64,000 nucleotides of DNA from Aneurinibacillus soli (GCF_002355375.1 NZ_AP017312.1:2931001-2995000), one strand, 5' to 3'; shown: positions 43,329-53,530, numbered from the stretch's first letter. A program made the numbers and translations. The notes: generated from the sequence alone by a model not told the origin.

Positions 43329-43560
43329 CCAACGTGTGGTGGAGGAGCGGGATCGGACGGGGCCTCGTCACTTGGGTACACTCGCTACGGAGTAGAGACT
43401 GTCCGCTCCAAGTACCAGACGAACTCGCCCACAAAAGATATCTACGATGTATGTGCATCGAAGCATTGTGGGCAAAGGCCCGTTCGTCTGGTCCTTTCCA
43501 CTGGGGATCGCGTACAGGCGTTCCGTTGCCCCGCCCGATCCCGCTCCTGACACAGTTTGG
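43329..43560 (+). repeat. Palindromic element H (solitary)
   Basis: 232 bp. Outer arm GGAGCGGGATCGGACGGGGC pairs with GCCCCGCCCGATCCCGCTCC. Core CCAGACGAAC, TC, GCCCACAA and TTGTGGGC, AAAGGCCC, GTTCGTCTGG: three substitutions relative to E1 are all compensated. The apex carries CGATG/CATCG. Its downstream flank is shared with the flank of element I. Confidence 0.92.
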
Positions 43561-43646
43561 ATGAAAATCATGAAGTAATATCAAGAGGCTGAGCTTTGCT
43601 ATGCAGGTAAAAAACGAAAAAGCCGAAACGTTGTCGATATCACAAA

Positions 43647-43690
43647 AAAGCTATCCCGTTCGCCATGTTCTGGCTTCTGGGATAGCCTCA
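43647..43690. terminator. Hairpin downstream of element H
   Basis: GCTATCCC (43650-43657) and GGGATAGC (43679-43686) pair perfectly, with AAAAAA ahead, giving a U tract on the minus strand. The loop TTCGCCATGTTCTGGCTT is the complement of the ppdK terminator loop. Confidence 0.65.
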
Positions 43691-43983
43691 TCCGTAGATC
43701 GCCTTTATTTTCTCTTAAAGGCTGTTTTCCAAAAGATTGTTGCTTTTTTTACAAAAAATCGAAACGTTACGTTTGATTGTTCCTATAACAATTGTTATTT
43801 CATTCCCAAAAAATATTATATTCGGATTATTTTTAGCACTTATATTTGGATTGATAGACGAAATGTTTGTTAAGCCCTATTTAAAATCCTGATTAAGATG
43901 GGAAAAGGTGAACACCTTTTCCGTCCCTAGATCGTTCCTTTGTTCTCTCCCCCTCATCTTTCCTCTTCCTTCATCTATTTTCA
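43691..43983. other. AT-rich gap between element H and panD
   Basis: About 290 bp, clearly more AT-rich than neighbouring genes, with short runs of T and A. No ORF with a ribosome site, no palindrome of note and no repeat was found. Confidence 0.6.
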
Positions 43984-44016
43984 CAAAAGGAGGCTGTCCC
44001 CCATTAGGACAGCCCC
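43984..44016 (-). terminator. Terminator of panBCD
   Basis: GGCTGTCC (43992-43999) and GGACAGCC (44007-44014) pair perfectly; on the minus strand TCCTTTTGTG follows, a moderate U tract. It lies 23 bp after the panD stop. Confidence 0.65.
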
Positions 44017-44038
44017 CTTACTCGGTAGAACGTATATA

Positions 44039-44422
44039 TTACAGCACGGTCGCGTGGATTTCTTCGCCGATCATCTGGGAGATGCGATTGTTCTCATCCA
44101 TGATTGCCACTTTGGGCTTGTACGTGTGGGCATCCGCATCCGTCATCATGGCGTATGCAATAATAATCACAACATCACCTGGCTGCACAAGGCGGGCTGC
44201 TGCACCATTCAGACAGATCACACCACTGCCGCGTTCGCCTTCGATTACATACGTTTCCAGACGTGCGCCGTTGTTGTTATTAACGATCTGCACTTTCTCA
44301 TTCGGCAAAACGTCAACCGCATCCATAATATCACGGTCAATCGTAATACTGCCCACGTAGTTTAAGTTTGCCTCCGTAACGGTAGCACGGTGAATTTTGG
44401 ACTTCATCATCGTACGGAACAT
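44039..44422 (-). CDS. panD: Aspartate 1-decarboxylase (proenzyme)
   Basis: 127 aa, usual size. It makes beta-alanine from aspartate for pantothenate. The self-cleavage site is visible as YVGS near residues 22-25, giving a pyruvoyl group from Ser25; other hallmarks are [20 protein letters not shown] and [20 protein letters not shown]. It overlaps the panC end by 16 nt and is last in panB-panC-panD. Confidence 0.97.
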   Translation of the reverse strand: MFRTMMKSKIHRATVTEANLNYVGSITIDRDIMDAVDVLPNEKVQIVNNNNGARLETYVIEGERGSGVICLNGAAARLVQPGDVVIIIAYAMMTDADAHTYKPKVAIMDENNRISQMIGEEIHATVL

Positions 44423-45276
44423 GCTGCTTCCTCCTTCGCAACCTCAATCAGTATATTATCAATCAGACGGGTAGTGCCGAACCGGACCGCCAGTGCAATC
44501 AAGCAGGTGCCTGCGAGCTCGTCTGTCAGCTGCAAGTCCGGATAGCTCCGCAGTTCGATGTAATCAATCTCTGCAAGCGGACTTGTGCCAATCACGGTCT
44601 CCATTGCCTGACGCAATGCCGCCACATTGCGCTCACCTTTGCCAAGCAACTGCTGCGCTTCTGCAAGGGCGCGAGACAGCACAAGCGCCTGCGTACGCGC
44701 TTCTTCTGAAAGGTATACATTGCGCGAGCTTAAGGCTAATCCGTCTGCTTCCCGAACAATCGGACATGGGATCACTTCCACTTGCATATTGAGGTCACGC
44801 ACCATTTGCATAATAACAGCGACCTGCTGTGCATCTTTCATACCAAAAAATGCATAATCCGGACTCACAATGTTGAACAGCTTCAGCACAACTGTCGCTA
44901 CTCCGTCAAAATGCCCAGGGCGAGATGCTCCGCACAGCGCATCCGTAATCTCATGCACCGATACAATCGTGCGGCTGCCTGTCGGGTACATCTCTTCAAC
45001 CGACGGGAAGAACAACAAATCCACACCTGCTTCGACTGCCAGTTGGCTGTCGCGCTCTAAGTCGCGCGGATAGCTGTCAAGATCTTCATTCGGCCCGAAT
45101 TGAAGTGGGTTCACAAAAATACTCATCACAACAAAGTCTGCTGTCTCCCGCGCCTTTTTAACAAGGCTGATATGTCCTTCGTGCAAGTAGCCCATTGTCG
45201 GAACGAAGCCAATTTTTTGTGGACGAATATTTTTCAGCGCTGTGCGCAGTTCCTGAATGGTTGAGACCGTTCTCAT
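44407..45276 (-). CDS. panC: Pantothenate synthetase
   Basis: 289 aa. It joins pantoate and beta-alanine with ATP. HIGH-like motif [17 protein letters not shown] (about 26-42), [18 protein letters not shown] (about 54-71), and [13 protein letters not shown] (about 183-195, KMSKS-equivalent). The ATG overlaps the panB stop by 4 nt and its own end overlaps panD by 16 nt, so all three genes are translationally coupled. Confidence 0.97.
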   Translation of the reverse strand: MRTVSTIQELRTALKNIRPQKIGFVPTMGYLHEGHISLVKKARETADFVVMSIFVNPLQFGPNEDLDSYPRDLERDSQLAVEAGVDLLFFPSVEEMYPTGSRTIVSVHEITDALCGASRPGHFDGVATVVLKLFNIVSPDYAFFGMKDAQQVAVIMQMVRDLNMQVEVIPCPIVREADGLALSSRNVYLSEEARTQALVLSRALAEAQQLLGKGERNVAALRQAMETVIGTSPLAEIDYIELRSYPDLQLTDELAGTCLIALAVRFGTTRLIDNILIEVAKEEAACSVR

Positions 45277-46130
45277 TGTTTGACACCTTCTCCGTATAAT
45301 TGTCCAATCACTTCTTCTTTGATCGTGAATGTATGCTCGGCTGCCGGGAACGCCCCGTTACGCACTTCATGCGCATACTGTGCAATCGCCTGATGTATGA
45401 TCGCTCCTGCTTCACCGTACCGCTTCACAAACTTCGGCACATGACCTCCACCATACCCGAGAATATCGTGATAAACAAGCACCTGGCCATCACAACCCGC
45501 ACCTGCTCCAATCCCAATAGTCGGAATCGAGAGTTGCTTCGAGATGAGGGTAGCAAGTTGCTCCGGTACGCATTCCATCACAAGTGCGAACACCCCTGCT
45601 TCTTCCAGCGCTTTCGCATCGTCCAGTAGTTTTTGGGCAGCTTCTGGTGTTTTGCCCTGTACTTTGTAGCCGCCAAGCTGATGAACCGATTGCGGCGTTA
45701 ATCCAATATGACCAACAACCGGGATACCCGCCTGTGTACAGCGGCGAATGAGTGGTGCAAGCTCTGCGCCACCCTCAATTTTAACGGCTTTCGCCAACCC
45801 TTCCTGCATGATGCGACCCGCATTGCGCAGTGTCTCTTCTATCGTGCCGTGGTACGTCAGAAACGGGAGATCCGTGACAACAAATGCACGCGAAGCTCCA
45901 CGCGTAACCGCTTTCGTATGGTGAATCATATCATCAAGTGTAACGGGAATCGTCGAGTCATAACCGAGGACGACCATTCCAAGCGAGTCACCTACCAGAA
46001 TCATATCCACGCCAGCTTCCTCCGCCAGATTCGCGGATGGATAGTCGTACGCTGTCAGCATAACAATCTTCTCACCGTTCTTTTTTTGTTCTTTTAGTGA
46101 TGCGGTTGTTACAGGCTTTGTGCTTACCAT
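45273..46130 (-). CDS. panB: 3-methyl-2-oxobutanoate hydroxymethyltransferase
   Basis: 285 aa. It adds the hydroxymethyl group from methylene-THF to ketoisovalerate, giving ketopantoate. Typical segments: [33 protein letters not shown] (about 24-56), the metal ligands in GDS and later D/E sites, GHIGLTPQS, and [34 protein letters not shown] precedes the in-frame ATG at 46128-46130. It starts the panBCD unit just downstream of the birA terminator. Confidence 0.97.
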   Translation of the reverse strand: MVSTKPVTTASLKEQKKNGEKIVMLTAYDYPSANLAEEAGVDMILVGDSLGMVVLGYDSTIPVTLDDMIHHTKAVTRGASRAFVVTDLPFLTYHGTIEETLRNAGRIMQEGLAKAVKIEGGAELAPLIRRCTQAGIPVVGHIGLTPQSVHQLGGYKVQGKTPEAAQKLLDDAKALEEAGVFALVMECVPEQLATLISKQLSIPTIGIGAGAGCDGQVLVYHDILGYGGGHVPKFVKRYGEAGAIIHQAIAQYAHEVRNGAFPAAEHTFTIKEEVIGQLYGEGVKQ

Positions 46131-46183
46131 TCATTTATTCCTCCTTGTACAATGTGAGCGATGAAGGGAGGTCAACATGCACC

Positions 46184-46216
46184 CATATAAAAAGCGCCTT
46201 CCGCACAGGAAGACGC
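46184..46216 (-). terminator. Terminator of the ypjD-to-birA operon
   Basis: GCGCCTTCC (46194-46202) and GGAAGACGC (46208-46216) pair with one mismatch across a 5-nt loop; the minus-strand transcript continues TTTTTATAT. It separates birA from panB, so panB needs its own promoter. Confidence 0.8.
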
Positions 46217-46413
46217 ATCATATCCACATTCGTCATGGGCATGCTTGTCCTCTGTCTCGGTCCTTATCGGCTCAGAGCAGATTTGCATTACGTATTTATA
46301 AATCATTCCAAAAAAATAAAAAAAGGCATGTCTGGTGCCGCTCGTATGATACAGCCCTGACATCCCCATTATAAAACAACTTCAAAACAAACCGCAATGC
46401 TTTTACGTCCAAA

Positions 46414-47391
46414 TCAAGCGTGTACTTCTACATCCGCTGCGTACACGTTAGTTAGTTCACCATCATCTTTCCGCACCAGCAATACGCCTGAATCGTCAAT
46501 GCCTTCCGCAACGCCTGTAAACGAACCGTGCAGCGTACGAATGGTGACCCGCTTACCGATTGTAATGGCACATGCTTCCCAGCGCTTGCGGACCTGCGCA
46601 AATCCTTCGGCTACATACAGATCGTACAACTCTTCTAAGCGGCGCAACACCTCCTGAATGAGCGGCACACGGCGCAGTGGTTCCCCTTTCACGATACGAA
46701 GCGATGTTGCTACCCCCAACACATCCTCTGGAAACTGTTCAGGTAGTGTATTCACATTAATGCCCATCCCGATGATCAGCCAGTTGATGCGGTCTGCTTC
46801 GGCATTAAGTTCTGTCAAAATGCCACAAATTTTCTTCCCATCTATAAGCACATCATTCGGCCACTTAATCTCGGCTGGAATCTCATAAATCGCGCGAATC
46901 GCTTCGACAATCGCCACCGCCGCCAGAAGTGTCAGCTGTGGGCAGCGTTGCAGTTCGAGTTGTGGGCGCAGAAGCAGACTCATCGAGATGCTCGTGCCCG
47001 GCGGCGAGTGCCACACCCGGCCAAGGCGCCCCTTGCCACCTGTCTGCGTGTCTGCCACAACAAGAGTTCCCTCAGGCGCTCCTTCTTTGGCCAGCTCCTG
47101 GCACCGATTCTGCGTAGAATCAATCTCGGTATAGTAATGAACATGCTGGCCAAAAGCTTGGGTGGCAAGCCCCACTTTAACTTCTTCTACAATCATCACA
47201 TCCGGTGTCGACAACAGACGGTAGCCTGCACGGCGCACCGCTTCGAATACATAGCCTTCCTGGCGCAGTTCCTCGATATGCTTCCATACAGCCGTGCGCG
47301 AAACACCCAGCTGCTTACTGATTTCTTCCCCGGAAATGAATGTATCTCCGCTCTGCTTCAATAGCGCAAGCATTGTTTCACGTATTGTCAT
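46414..47391 (-). CDS. birA: Bifunctional biotin ligase/biotin operon repressor
   Basis: 325 aa. Winged-helix DNA-binding domain (about 1-65, GEEISKQLGVSRTAVWKHIEELRQEGYVF) followed by the biotin protein ligase catalytic domain (GGKGRLGRVWHSPPGTSISMSLLLRP, about 113-138; KWPNDVLIDGKKICGIL, about 178-194) and a C-terminal SH3-like part. It biotinylates acyl carriers and represses bio genes with biotinyl-AMP. The probable target operator is at 4067-4097 in this window. It overlaps cca by 4 nt. Confidence 0.96.
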   Translation of the reverse strand: MTIRETMLALLKQSGDTFISGEEISKQLGVSRTAVWKHIEELRQEGYVFEAVRRAGYRLLSTPDVMIVEEVKVGLATQAFGQHVHYYTEIDSTQNRCQELAKEGAPEGTLVVADTQTGGKGRLGRVWHSPPGTSISMSLLLRPQLELQRCPQLTLLAAVAIVEAIRAIYEIPAEIKWPNDVLIDGKKICGILTELNAEADRINWLIIGMGINVNTLPEQFPEDVLGVATSLRIVKGEPLRRVPLIQEVLRRLEELYDLYVAEGFAQVRKRWEACAITIGKRVTIRTLHGSFTGVAEGIDDSGVLLVRKDDGELTNVYAADVEVHA

Positions 47392-48596
47392 CTATCTGCA
47401 ATCTCCTTTGCCCGGATCAGAAGCACAGCTCTCTCATTTGGCCTCTGCCCCGCATTCACTTCTTCCGCAAGCGCCATAAGCGTCTCTCGAATCCACGGCC
47501 CGCCCCTGCGTGCAAGTTCCTGCTGCAAATCTGCACCGCTTACCGCAAGCTCGGTCAGCGCCTGTACAGGCAGCTGCTCATGTCGTCTACGCAACGCCTC
47601 TGCCGTTCCAGATTGCCCGGCCAGCACGTCTTGGACCATTGCCGCACGCTCTACGGCGGCAAGCCCGTTCTCTACCAGCAGCCTATTGATCTCCCGCGTA
47701 TCAGGACGCACCCGCAGTGCCTGCACAATGCGTACGGTAGACCCGCATGCCTGAATAAGCTTTTTCTCACAGCGCAGTGCCCGCAGCACGGAAGACACCC
47801 GGTCTGTTTTTTCACCTAGCAAAAATAAATATGCCCAGCGCTCAGCTAGTCCAGACAGACGAGTAATGGCCTGTAGATTCCATTCGTCCGGTTGATCGGC
47901 CAAAAGCCCGGCCACACCCGGCATATGCGCAAAAAGTCCGGTCGTACGTACAGCCTGCACAGCATCCACAGCACCCGGGGCGGCAAGCGCCTTGTTCCAT
48001 TCCGCACTAATGCGCTCTACCGCTACATGGCCAAGCGTATCCGCCTGTGCACGCACCGCATTGAATGTTTGTTCATCAATATCAAACCTTAATTGGCTCG
48101 CAAACCGGATACAGCGCAGCATCCGTAGCGCATCCTCGGCAAACCGCTCCTGTGGACGCCCGACTGCCCGAATCAGGCCACGCTTCAAATCCTCCTGCCC
48201 ACCGAACGGATCAATCACTTCACCGCGCAGACCAAGCGCCATCGCATTCACCGTAAAATCCCGCCGTGCCAAATCTTCTTCAATCCGATCCACAAATGCA
48301 ACACGATCTGGCCGCCTGTGATCCGCATAGCTACTTTCCGTTCGGTATGTGGTCACCTCAATCGGCACACCGTGTATCAGCACTGTAACTGTACCATGCT
48401 GCATACCTGTTGGCACCGTACGGGCAAACAGCCGGATCACATCTTCCGGGTGCGCCGATGTGGCGACATCAAGATCATGAACCGTGCGGCCCAAAATCGT
48501 GTCGCGCACATAGCCACCGACAAAATACGCAGTATATCCCGCTCCCTCAAGCGTTGTCAGCACCTGCTTCCCGGCTGTAAGCACCTGTTCGTCCAT
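47388..48596 (-). CDS. cca: CCA tRNA nucleotidyltransferase
   Basis: 402 aa class-II enzyme that adds or repairs 3' CCA on tRNA. Head motif FVGGYVRDTILGRTVHDLDVATSAHPEDV (about 21-49) holds the DxD metal site; RRDFTVNAMALGLRGEVIDPFGGQEDL and RAVGRPQERFAEDALRMLRCIRFASQL follow (about 110-170); the C-terminal half is helical. It overlaps birA (4 nt) and bshA (1 nt), indicating a tight operon. Confidence 0.96.
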   Translation of the reverse strand: MDEQVLTAGKQVLTTLEGAGYTAYFVGGYVRDTILGRTVHDLDVATSAHPEDVIRLFARTVPTGMQHGTVTVLIHGVPIEVTTYRTESSYADHRRPDRVAFVDRIEEDLARRDFTVNAMALGLRGEVIDPFGGQEDLKRGLIRAVGRPQERFAEDALRMLRCIRFASQLRFDIDEQTFNAVRAQADTLGHVAVERISAEWNKALAAPGAVDAVQAVRTTGLFAHMPGVAGLLADQPDEWNLQAITRLSGLAERWAYLFLLGEKTDRVSSVLRALRCEKKLIQACGSTVRIVQALRVRPDTREINRLLVENGLAAVERAAMVQDVLAGQSGTAEALRRRHEQLPVQALTELAVSGADLQQELARRGGPWIRETLMALAEEVNAGQRPNERAVLLIRAKEIADR

Positions 48597-49738
48597 CAGT
48601 TCAGGCCCCCCGCTGTGCCGTCCTCTTCAAGCACTCGTCGGTAAATTGCTTCGTACTGCTCCGTAATCGTGGTATGGCAGAACGTATGATACGCCCGCTC
48701 GATTGACTGGCGGGCAAACTTCTCATACAGGCCCGGATCGGATACGAGCTGAACCGCCCGTGCCGCCATGCCATCCACATCTCCAATTGGCAGCACAAAA
48801 CCCGTTTCTCCGTCCAGCACGACTTCAGGAAGCCCGCCCGCATCGCTTGAGATGACCGGCTTGCCACATGCCATCGCTTCAAGCGCAACAAGCCCGAAGC
48901 TTTCCTGCGCGGACGGTAGAAGCAGTACATCCGCCATCGACAGTACACAGGCGATATCTTCTTGTTTCCCCAAATAAATGACGTCTTCACCCAGGCCGAA
49001 TGTATCGGTCAGATCACGAACGATCGGCAGCTCCGGTCCTTCCCCAATCATCAGAAGCTTGGCCGGAATGCGCTGCCGAATACGACGGAAGGTATGAATC
49101 ACATCTTCGGGACGCTTTACCGTTCGGAAGTTGGAAATGTGAATAAACACTTTCTCTCCGTTCGGTGCATACTCCTCGCGCACATCACACATATTACGCG
49201 GATAATACTCTCGGTTATCAATAAAGTTGTATACAAGATCAATCGGCTTGTCCACCTGTAGAGCATCCCGTGTCTGCTGGATGAGACTGTTCGAAACAGC
49301 CGTCACCGCATCACTCTGCTCAATGCCAAAACGAATAATATCTTTTAATGTATGGTCATACCCAAGCACCGTAATATCCGTTCCGTGCAACGTGGTCACA
49401 ACTTTCAGCTGATCCCCAACCATCTGCTTTGCCAAATACGCTGAGATCGCATGCGGCACCGCATAGTGCACATGTAGAAGATCAAGCTTTTCGGTCTTAG
49501 CCACCTCCGCCATCCGGCTTGCCAGCGTCAAATCATATGGCGGATATTGAAACACAGAATAGCTGCTTACATCGACTTCATGAAAATAAATATTTCGGTA
49601 ATACTTACCAAGTCGGAACGGCATCCCGGATGTAATAAAATGCACAGTATGTCCGCGTTCGGCCAGCAGCTTTCCAAGCTCCGTTGCCAGAATACCGGAG
49701 CCGCCCACAGACGGGTAGCATGTAATTCCAATTCTCAT
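48596..49738 (-). CDS. bshA: N-acetyl-alpha-D-glucosaminyl L-malate synthase
   Basis: 380 aa GT4 glycosyltransferase for the first step of bacillithiol synthesis (UDP-GlcNAc plus L-malate). BshA hallmarks: ITCYPSVGGSGILATELGKLLAERGH (about 4-29), HVHYAVPHAISAYLAK (about 93-108), TTLHGTDITVLGYD and the C-terminal donor site SAQESFGLVALEAMACGKPV with E-x7-E. It is adjacent to bshB1, as in other bacillithiol producers; bshC is not in the window. Confidence 0.96.
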   Translation of the reverse strand: MRIGITCYPSVGGSGILATELGKLLAERGHTVHFITSGMPFRLGKYYRNIYFHEVDVSSYSVFQYPPYDLTLASRMAEVAKTEKLDLLHVHYAVPHAISAYLAKQMVGDQLKVVTTLHGTDITVLGYDHTLKDIIRFGIEQSDAVTAVSNSLIQQTRDALQVDKPIDLVYNFIDNREYYPRNMCDVREEYAPNGEKVFIHISNFRTVKRPEDVIHTFRRIRQRIPAKLLMIGEGPELPIVRDLTDTFGLGEDVIYLGKQEDIACVLSMADVLLLPSAQESFGLVALEAMACGKPVISSDAGGLPEVVLDGETGFVLPIGDVDGMAARAVQLVSDPGLYEKFARQSIERAYHTFCHTTITEQYEAIYRRVLEEDGTAGGLN

Positions 49739-49761
49739 AATCGACTGTCGTCCTTCCTCGT

Positions 49762-50478
49762 TTACAAAAAGCCCGGAAGCAACAGAGGGGTGCGGCTTAC
49801 GTATCCTTCTGCGTATGCCACACCTACACTCTGTCCGAATCCATACTCACGCGCCCGTACCCGCTCCAGATAGCCTTCTGTCAGCGGGGTCGCCACTGAA
49901 TCTTCTGCCATCTCGAACTGCGAACGGTACGCGCCAAGCGCGGACATCTTCGCTTCCATCTCTTCACTAATATCAAGCAAAAACTGTGGTTCTGTCTGGC
50001 CGTTAATAAAGTAGGCCAGATCGTGCTCCACTTTATGAGTCGGCAAAGATACCGATGCATCTGTTGCGTATTTGCGGATGCGTGCGTTAAAAATCGCTTC
50101 CCGCACCAGCATGCTGCACATACCGTGGTCTGGATGACGATCCTCCCAATACGGAGAGAGCACAACACGCGGCCGGTACAGCCGGATCACATGCGCTATC
50201 GCCCGGATTTGCTCTGGTACGAGAGCAAGCCCCCGATCCGGCAGTCCAAGCGTTAAGCGAACATGCAGCCCGAGCGTGCGGGCTGCTTCTGCTGCTTCTT
50301 GCTGCCTGCGCTCTGGTGTTCCGTTCGATGACAATTCGGCATACGTCAGATCGCAAATGCCAACTTTTTTGCCTTCTTTCGCCCACTTATGTAGAAGTCC
50401 TCCTGCGCCGATCTCCACATCATCGGGATGCGCGCCAAACGCGAGGGCATGAAGCGGTTCCTGGTGCTGATTGTTCAT
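49762..50478 (-). CDS. bshB1: Bacillithiol biosynthesis deacetylase BshB1
   Basis: 238 aa zinc LmbE/PIG-L-type deacetylase that removes the acetyl group from GlcNAc-malate. Zinc motifs: [15 protein letters not shown] (about 13-27) and [19 protein letters not shown] (about 110-128). [21 protein letters not shown] is typical of the BshB1 subgroup. The ATG overlaps the mgsA stop region by 4 nt. It precedes bshA by 23 nt. Confidence 0.95.
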   Translation of the reverse strand: MNNQHQEPLHALAFGAHPDDVEIGAGGLLHKWAKEGKKVGICDLTYAELSSNGTPERRQQEAAEAARTLGLHVRLTLGLPDRGLALVPEQIRAIAHVIRLYRPRVVLSPYWEDRHPDHGMCSMLVREAIFNARIRKYATDASVSLPTHKVEHDLAYFINGQTEPQFLLDISEEMEAKMSALGAYRSQFEMAEDSVATPLTEGYLERVRAREYGFGQSVGVAYAEGYVSRTPLLLPGFL

Positions 50479-50897
50479 GCTGGTGCATCTCCTTTATACT
50501 TGTGCACAATATCACGCCACGCAAAATTACCTCGTTCGAGCGCATGAATAAGCATCTCGCCCGTCGCGATATTTGTCGCAAGCGGAATGCTGTGCACATC
50601 GCACAGACGCAGCAGTGCCGTAACATCCGGCTCATGCGGCTGTGCAGTCAGCGGATCGCGCAGAAAAATGACCAGATCCATCTCATTCTGTGCAATCAGC
50701 GCCCCGATCTGCTGGTCTCCTCCGAGCGGGCCGGATAAAACACGATGGATGGTAAGTCCGGTTGCGGCCGCGATGCGTGAGCCAGTCGTTCCCGTTGCGT
50801 ATACGGTATGTTCTGCTAGTACATTCTGATAAGCAATCGCAAAATTCACCATCTCATTTTTCTTGTTATCATGAGCAATGAGCGCAATATTCATCAC
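50475..50897 (-). CDS. mgsA: Methylglyoxal synthase
   Basis: 140 aa. It converts dihydroxyacetone phosphate to methylglyoxal and phosphate. Family sites: [17 protein letters not shown] (about 4-20), [11 protein letters not shown] (about 38-48), [12 protein letters not shown] with the catalytic Asp (about 60-71), and [21 protein letters not shown] (about 84-104). The start is either the GTG at 50895-50897 or the next codon, an ATG; AGGAGA is 7 or 10 nt upstream. Proximity to bsh genes fits bacillithiol-dependent methylglyoxal detoxification. Confidence 0.95.
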   Translation of the reverse strand: MMNIALIAHDNKKNEMVNFAIAYQNVLAEHTVYATGTTGSRIAAATGLTIHRVLSGPLGGDQQIGALIAQNEMDLVIFLRDPLTAQPHEPDVTALLRLCDVHSIPLATNIATGEMLIHALERGNFAWRDIVHKYKGDAPA

Positions 50898-50908
50898 GTA
50901 TGGTTCTC

Positions 50909-51712
50909 CTAAAACATAATGTTTTCAAGCCCATAGACGAGCCCGGTATATTCCATAACTTTCTTAACAGACAGGTTAATGCCTGGCATAAACGATTCGC
51001 GGTTGATCGAATCGTGGCGAATCGTCAGCGTCTGGCCGACCGCACCGAAGATCACTTCTTGATGTGCCACCAAACCCGGCAGACGTACGCTATGGATGCG
51101 GAAGCCTCCATAGTAGCCGCCACGCGCACCGTCAATCGTTTCCTTCTCATCCGGATGACCCTGACGCAGCTCCTCACGCACAGCCTGGATCATTTCCGCT
51201 GTTTTGACCGCTGTTCCGGACGGCGCATCCAGCTTCTGGTCATGATGCTGTTCAATGATTTCGACATGCGGCATGTATTTTGCTGCTTCCTGGGCGAACC
51301 GCATCATCAGCACCGCACCAATCGCAAAGTTCGGGGCGATAATGGCGCCCACATTATTCGCATGGCACAGTTTGTCCAGTTCTTCAATATCCTCCGGTGT
51401 AAATCCGGTTGTACCCACTACCGGACGAACGCCCATTTCAATCGCTACCCGCATGTTCTGTTTTACAACATGCGGAGTTGTCAGGTCGACCAGCACGTCT
51501 GGTTTATGTATCGCAAGCGCTTCGCGAAGATCAGAGACGAAGGGAGCCCCAATTTCTCCGATTCCGATGGTAACCCCAACATCTCCCCCTGCGTATTTCG
51601 GGTCAATTCCGCATACGAACTCCAGATGCTCGGTATCTTTTATGATCATTTTTACCGCTTCTGACCCCATGCGGCCACGCGGTCCTGCTACTGCGACTTT
51701 AATTTTTGCCAT
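50909..51712 (-). CDS. dapB: 4-hydroxy-tetrahydrodipicolinate reductase
   Basis: 267 aa. NAD(P)H-dependent step of lysine/DAP (and dipicolinate) synthesis. N-terminal Rossmann motif [11 protein letters not shown] (about 7-17), GTTGFTPED (about 98-106), and catalytic [22 protein letters not shown] (about 152-173). GAGGG precedes the ATG. Eleven nt separate its stop from mgsA. It lies in the conserved ypjD-dapB-mgsA-bshB1 order. Confidence 0.97.
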   Translation of the reverse strand: MAKIKVAVAGPRGRMGSEAVKMIIKDTEHLEFVCGIDPKYAGGDVGVTIGIGEIGAPFVSDLREALAIHKPDVLVDLTTPHVVKQNMRVAIEMGVRPVVGTTGFTPEDIEELDKLCHANNVGAIIAPNFAIGAVLMMRFAQEAAKYMPHVEIIEQHHDQKLDAPSGTAVKTAEMIQAVREELRQGHPDEKETIDGARGGYYGGFRIHSVRLPGLVAHQEVIFGAVGQTLTIRHDSINRESFMPGINLSVKKVMEYTGLVYGLENIMF

Positions 51713-51862
51713 GTTCCAAATCCCTCTTTCTCTTTTTCTCTCACGTTATTTCTTTTCGACAGCAGTATCGTAAATCCCTTGCTTCGCGCAGTTGTGAAGC
51801 GAGCCTGCGTGTATAGCAGGCTTCCTGGGAGGGCATCATTACTATCGGTCAATATATGTATG

Positions 51863-52213
51863 CTAGTTTTCAACGGTGTCGATTTTTGTCCACCGGTCTT
51901 TATCTCGTGTATTGAACTTATGCATCATCGCATGAAAGGCTTCTTCCAGATCAATGCCCAGCGAGTTGGCAAAACAGATCAAGATAAACAGGCAATCCGC
52001 AAGCTCCATATCAATCGTATTCTCCGCCTCATCCTTGCGCTTCGGCTTCTCTCCGTAGTAATGATTCACTTCGCGCGCCAGCTCACCTGCTTCTTCTGTC
52101 AAACGTGCCATCAGAGCAAGGGGGGAGAAATATCCCTCTTTAAATTGCCCGATATAGCGATCAACCGCCGCCTGCATCTCCTGCATTGTCATCGACTGTT
52201 TCTCCTGCGCCAT
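51863..52213 (-). CDS. ypjD: MazG-like nucleotide pyrophosphohydrolase YpjD
   Basis: 116 aa all-alpha NTP pyrophosphohydrolase. Metal-binding EExxE/ExxD pattern: LTEEAGELAREVNHYYGE (about 38-55) and NTIDMELADCLFILICFAN (about 65-83). Substrate is probably a non-canonical nucleotide; not determined here. AAGGAGG sits ahead of the ATG. It is first in the operon leading to birA and divergent from ypjC. Confidence 0.93.
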   Translation of the reverse strand: MAQEKQSMTMQEMQAAVDRYIGQFKEGYFSPLALMARLTEEAGELAREVNHYYGEKPKRKDEAENTIDMELADCLFILICFANSLGIDLEEAFHAMMHKFNTRDKDRWTKIDTVEN

Positions 52214-52327
52214 ACTTGTACCTCCTTCCGTATTTGTTCTTAGTTTCTATGTTACCGCACAGGTGGAAGATTGACAAATTTATGGCTATAATAAAAGCCG
52301 TATGGAACACATTCTGGGAGGACATGC

Positions 52328-53185
52328 ATGAACTACCATATTCGCAATATTGCAGCGATCCTGATCGGCTCTGCTATCATGGGTTTTGGCATTAATTACT
52401 TTAATATCGCAAACCGGCTGTCCGAAGGCGGCATAACCGGGATTTGTCTACTTCTCAAATACGTGCTGAACTGGGACCCCGGGGTGATGAACTTGATTCT
52501 GAACATCCCACTTCTGTTCATCGGCTGGAAACTTCTCGGGCGTCAGACAGCGATTTACACCATTATTGGAACCGTCGCCGTCTCTGTATTTTTGACCGCC
52601 TTCGCCCCCTTCCGCCATCCGATTGAAGGTGATAAACTTCTGGCCGCCCTGTATGCAGGCGTAACAGTTGGTATCGGCTTAGGCATCGTGTTTCGATTCG
52701 GTGGCACGACAGGTGGCGTCGACATTGTCGCACGACTGTTTCATAAATATCTTGGCTGGAGTATCGGGCGGACGATGTTTATTTTTGACATTGGCGTCAT
52801 TTCGTTATCGCTGTATTACCTGAATCTGGATCTGGCGATGTATACACTTGTCGCACTTTTCCTATCAGCACGCGTCGTAGATTTTGTTCAGGAAGGTGCG
52901 TATGCGGCCAAAGCGATTATGATTATTTCAGATCATACTGTGGATATCTCGCAAAAAATCATGCAGGAAATGGGACGCGGCGCTACCATTCTCAAAGGGC
53001 GCGGTGGTTATACGGGGCTTGATAAGGAAGTGCTATACTGCGTAGTCAGCCGCAATGAGCTCGTTCGGTTTAAGAATCTCGTGCATGAAACCGATCCTCA
53101 TGCTTTTATTACTGTTAACGATGTGCATGAAGTGTTCGGAGAAGGCTTTACGCTTGATGAGAAGAAGCAGCCGCTTGCACGTTGA
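52328..53185 (+). CDS. ypjC: YitT family membrane protein YpjC
   Basis: 285 aa. Five or six hydrophobic helices in the first 200 residues (YitT_membrane), including GFGINYFNIANRLSEGGITGICLLL, and a C-terminal soluble DUF2179 domain (about 220-275, GRGATILKGRGGYTGLDKEVLYCVVSRNEL). Function is unknown. GGGAGG is 6 nt before the ATG. Divergent from ypjD as in B. subtilis. Its 3' end is followed within 17 nt by a palindromic element. Confidence 0.92.
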   Translation: MNYHIRNIAAILIGSAIMGFGINYFNIANRLSEGGITGICLLLKYVLNWDPGVMNLILNIPLLFIGWKLLGRQTAIYTIIGTVAVSVFLTAFAPFRHPIEGDKLLAALYAGVTVGIGLGIVFRFGGTTGGVDIVARLFHKYLGWSIGRTMFIFDIGVISLSLYYLNLDLAMYTLVALFLSARVVDFVQEGAYAAKAIMIISDHTVDISQKIMQEMGRGATILKGRGGYTGLDKEVLYCVVSRNELVRFKNLVHETDPHAFITVNDVHEVFGEGFTLDEKKQPLAR

Positions 53186-53201
53186 TGGATGGTCGTTTCT
53201 T

Positions 53202-53432
53202 CAAAGTGTAGTGGAGGAGCGGGATCGGGCGGGGCCTCGTCACTTTGGTACGCTTACGAAGAAGCTGGGACTGTCCGCTCCAGGTGCCAGGTGAACTCGC
53301 CCACAAAAGAGGGCCCACGATGTATTCGCATCGAAGCATTGTGGGCAAAAGCCCGTTCACCCGGCCCCTTCCGCTAGGGATCGCGTACAGGCGTTCCGTT
53401 GCCCCGCCCGATCCCGCTCCTAGCACGCTTTG
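53202..53432 (+). repeat. Palindromic element I (faces J)
   Basis: 231 bp, outer type shared with H (GGAGCGGGATCGGGCGGGGC / GCCCCGCCCGATCCCGCTCC). Core GGTGAAC, TC, GCCCACAA and TTGTGGGC, AAAAGCCC, GTTCACC: fully compensated. Apex CGATG/CATCG. Confidence 0.93.
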
Positions 53433-53530
53433 GTTAAACACCATCAAGCAATATCAAGATGCTAAGCTTTGCTATGCAGGTAAAAAATTAAGAAAGCAAG
53501 GCCGTTTTGGGGTGGCGTGTTTTTTTGTAA

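Noticed and set aside
46177-46374. Possible 65-aa plus-strand gene with a GGGAGG site upstream of its ATG
   Set aside because: It runs through the birA terminator hairpin, is very rich in His/Arg/Ser with no protein-like pattern, and the AGGAGG-like word is probably incidental.
51770-51830. GC-rich hairpin between dapB and ypjD as a terminator
   Set aside because: GCCTGC and GCAGGC pair around 7 nt but no U tract follows on the minus strand, and the genes form a conserved operon.
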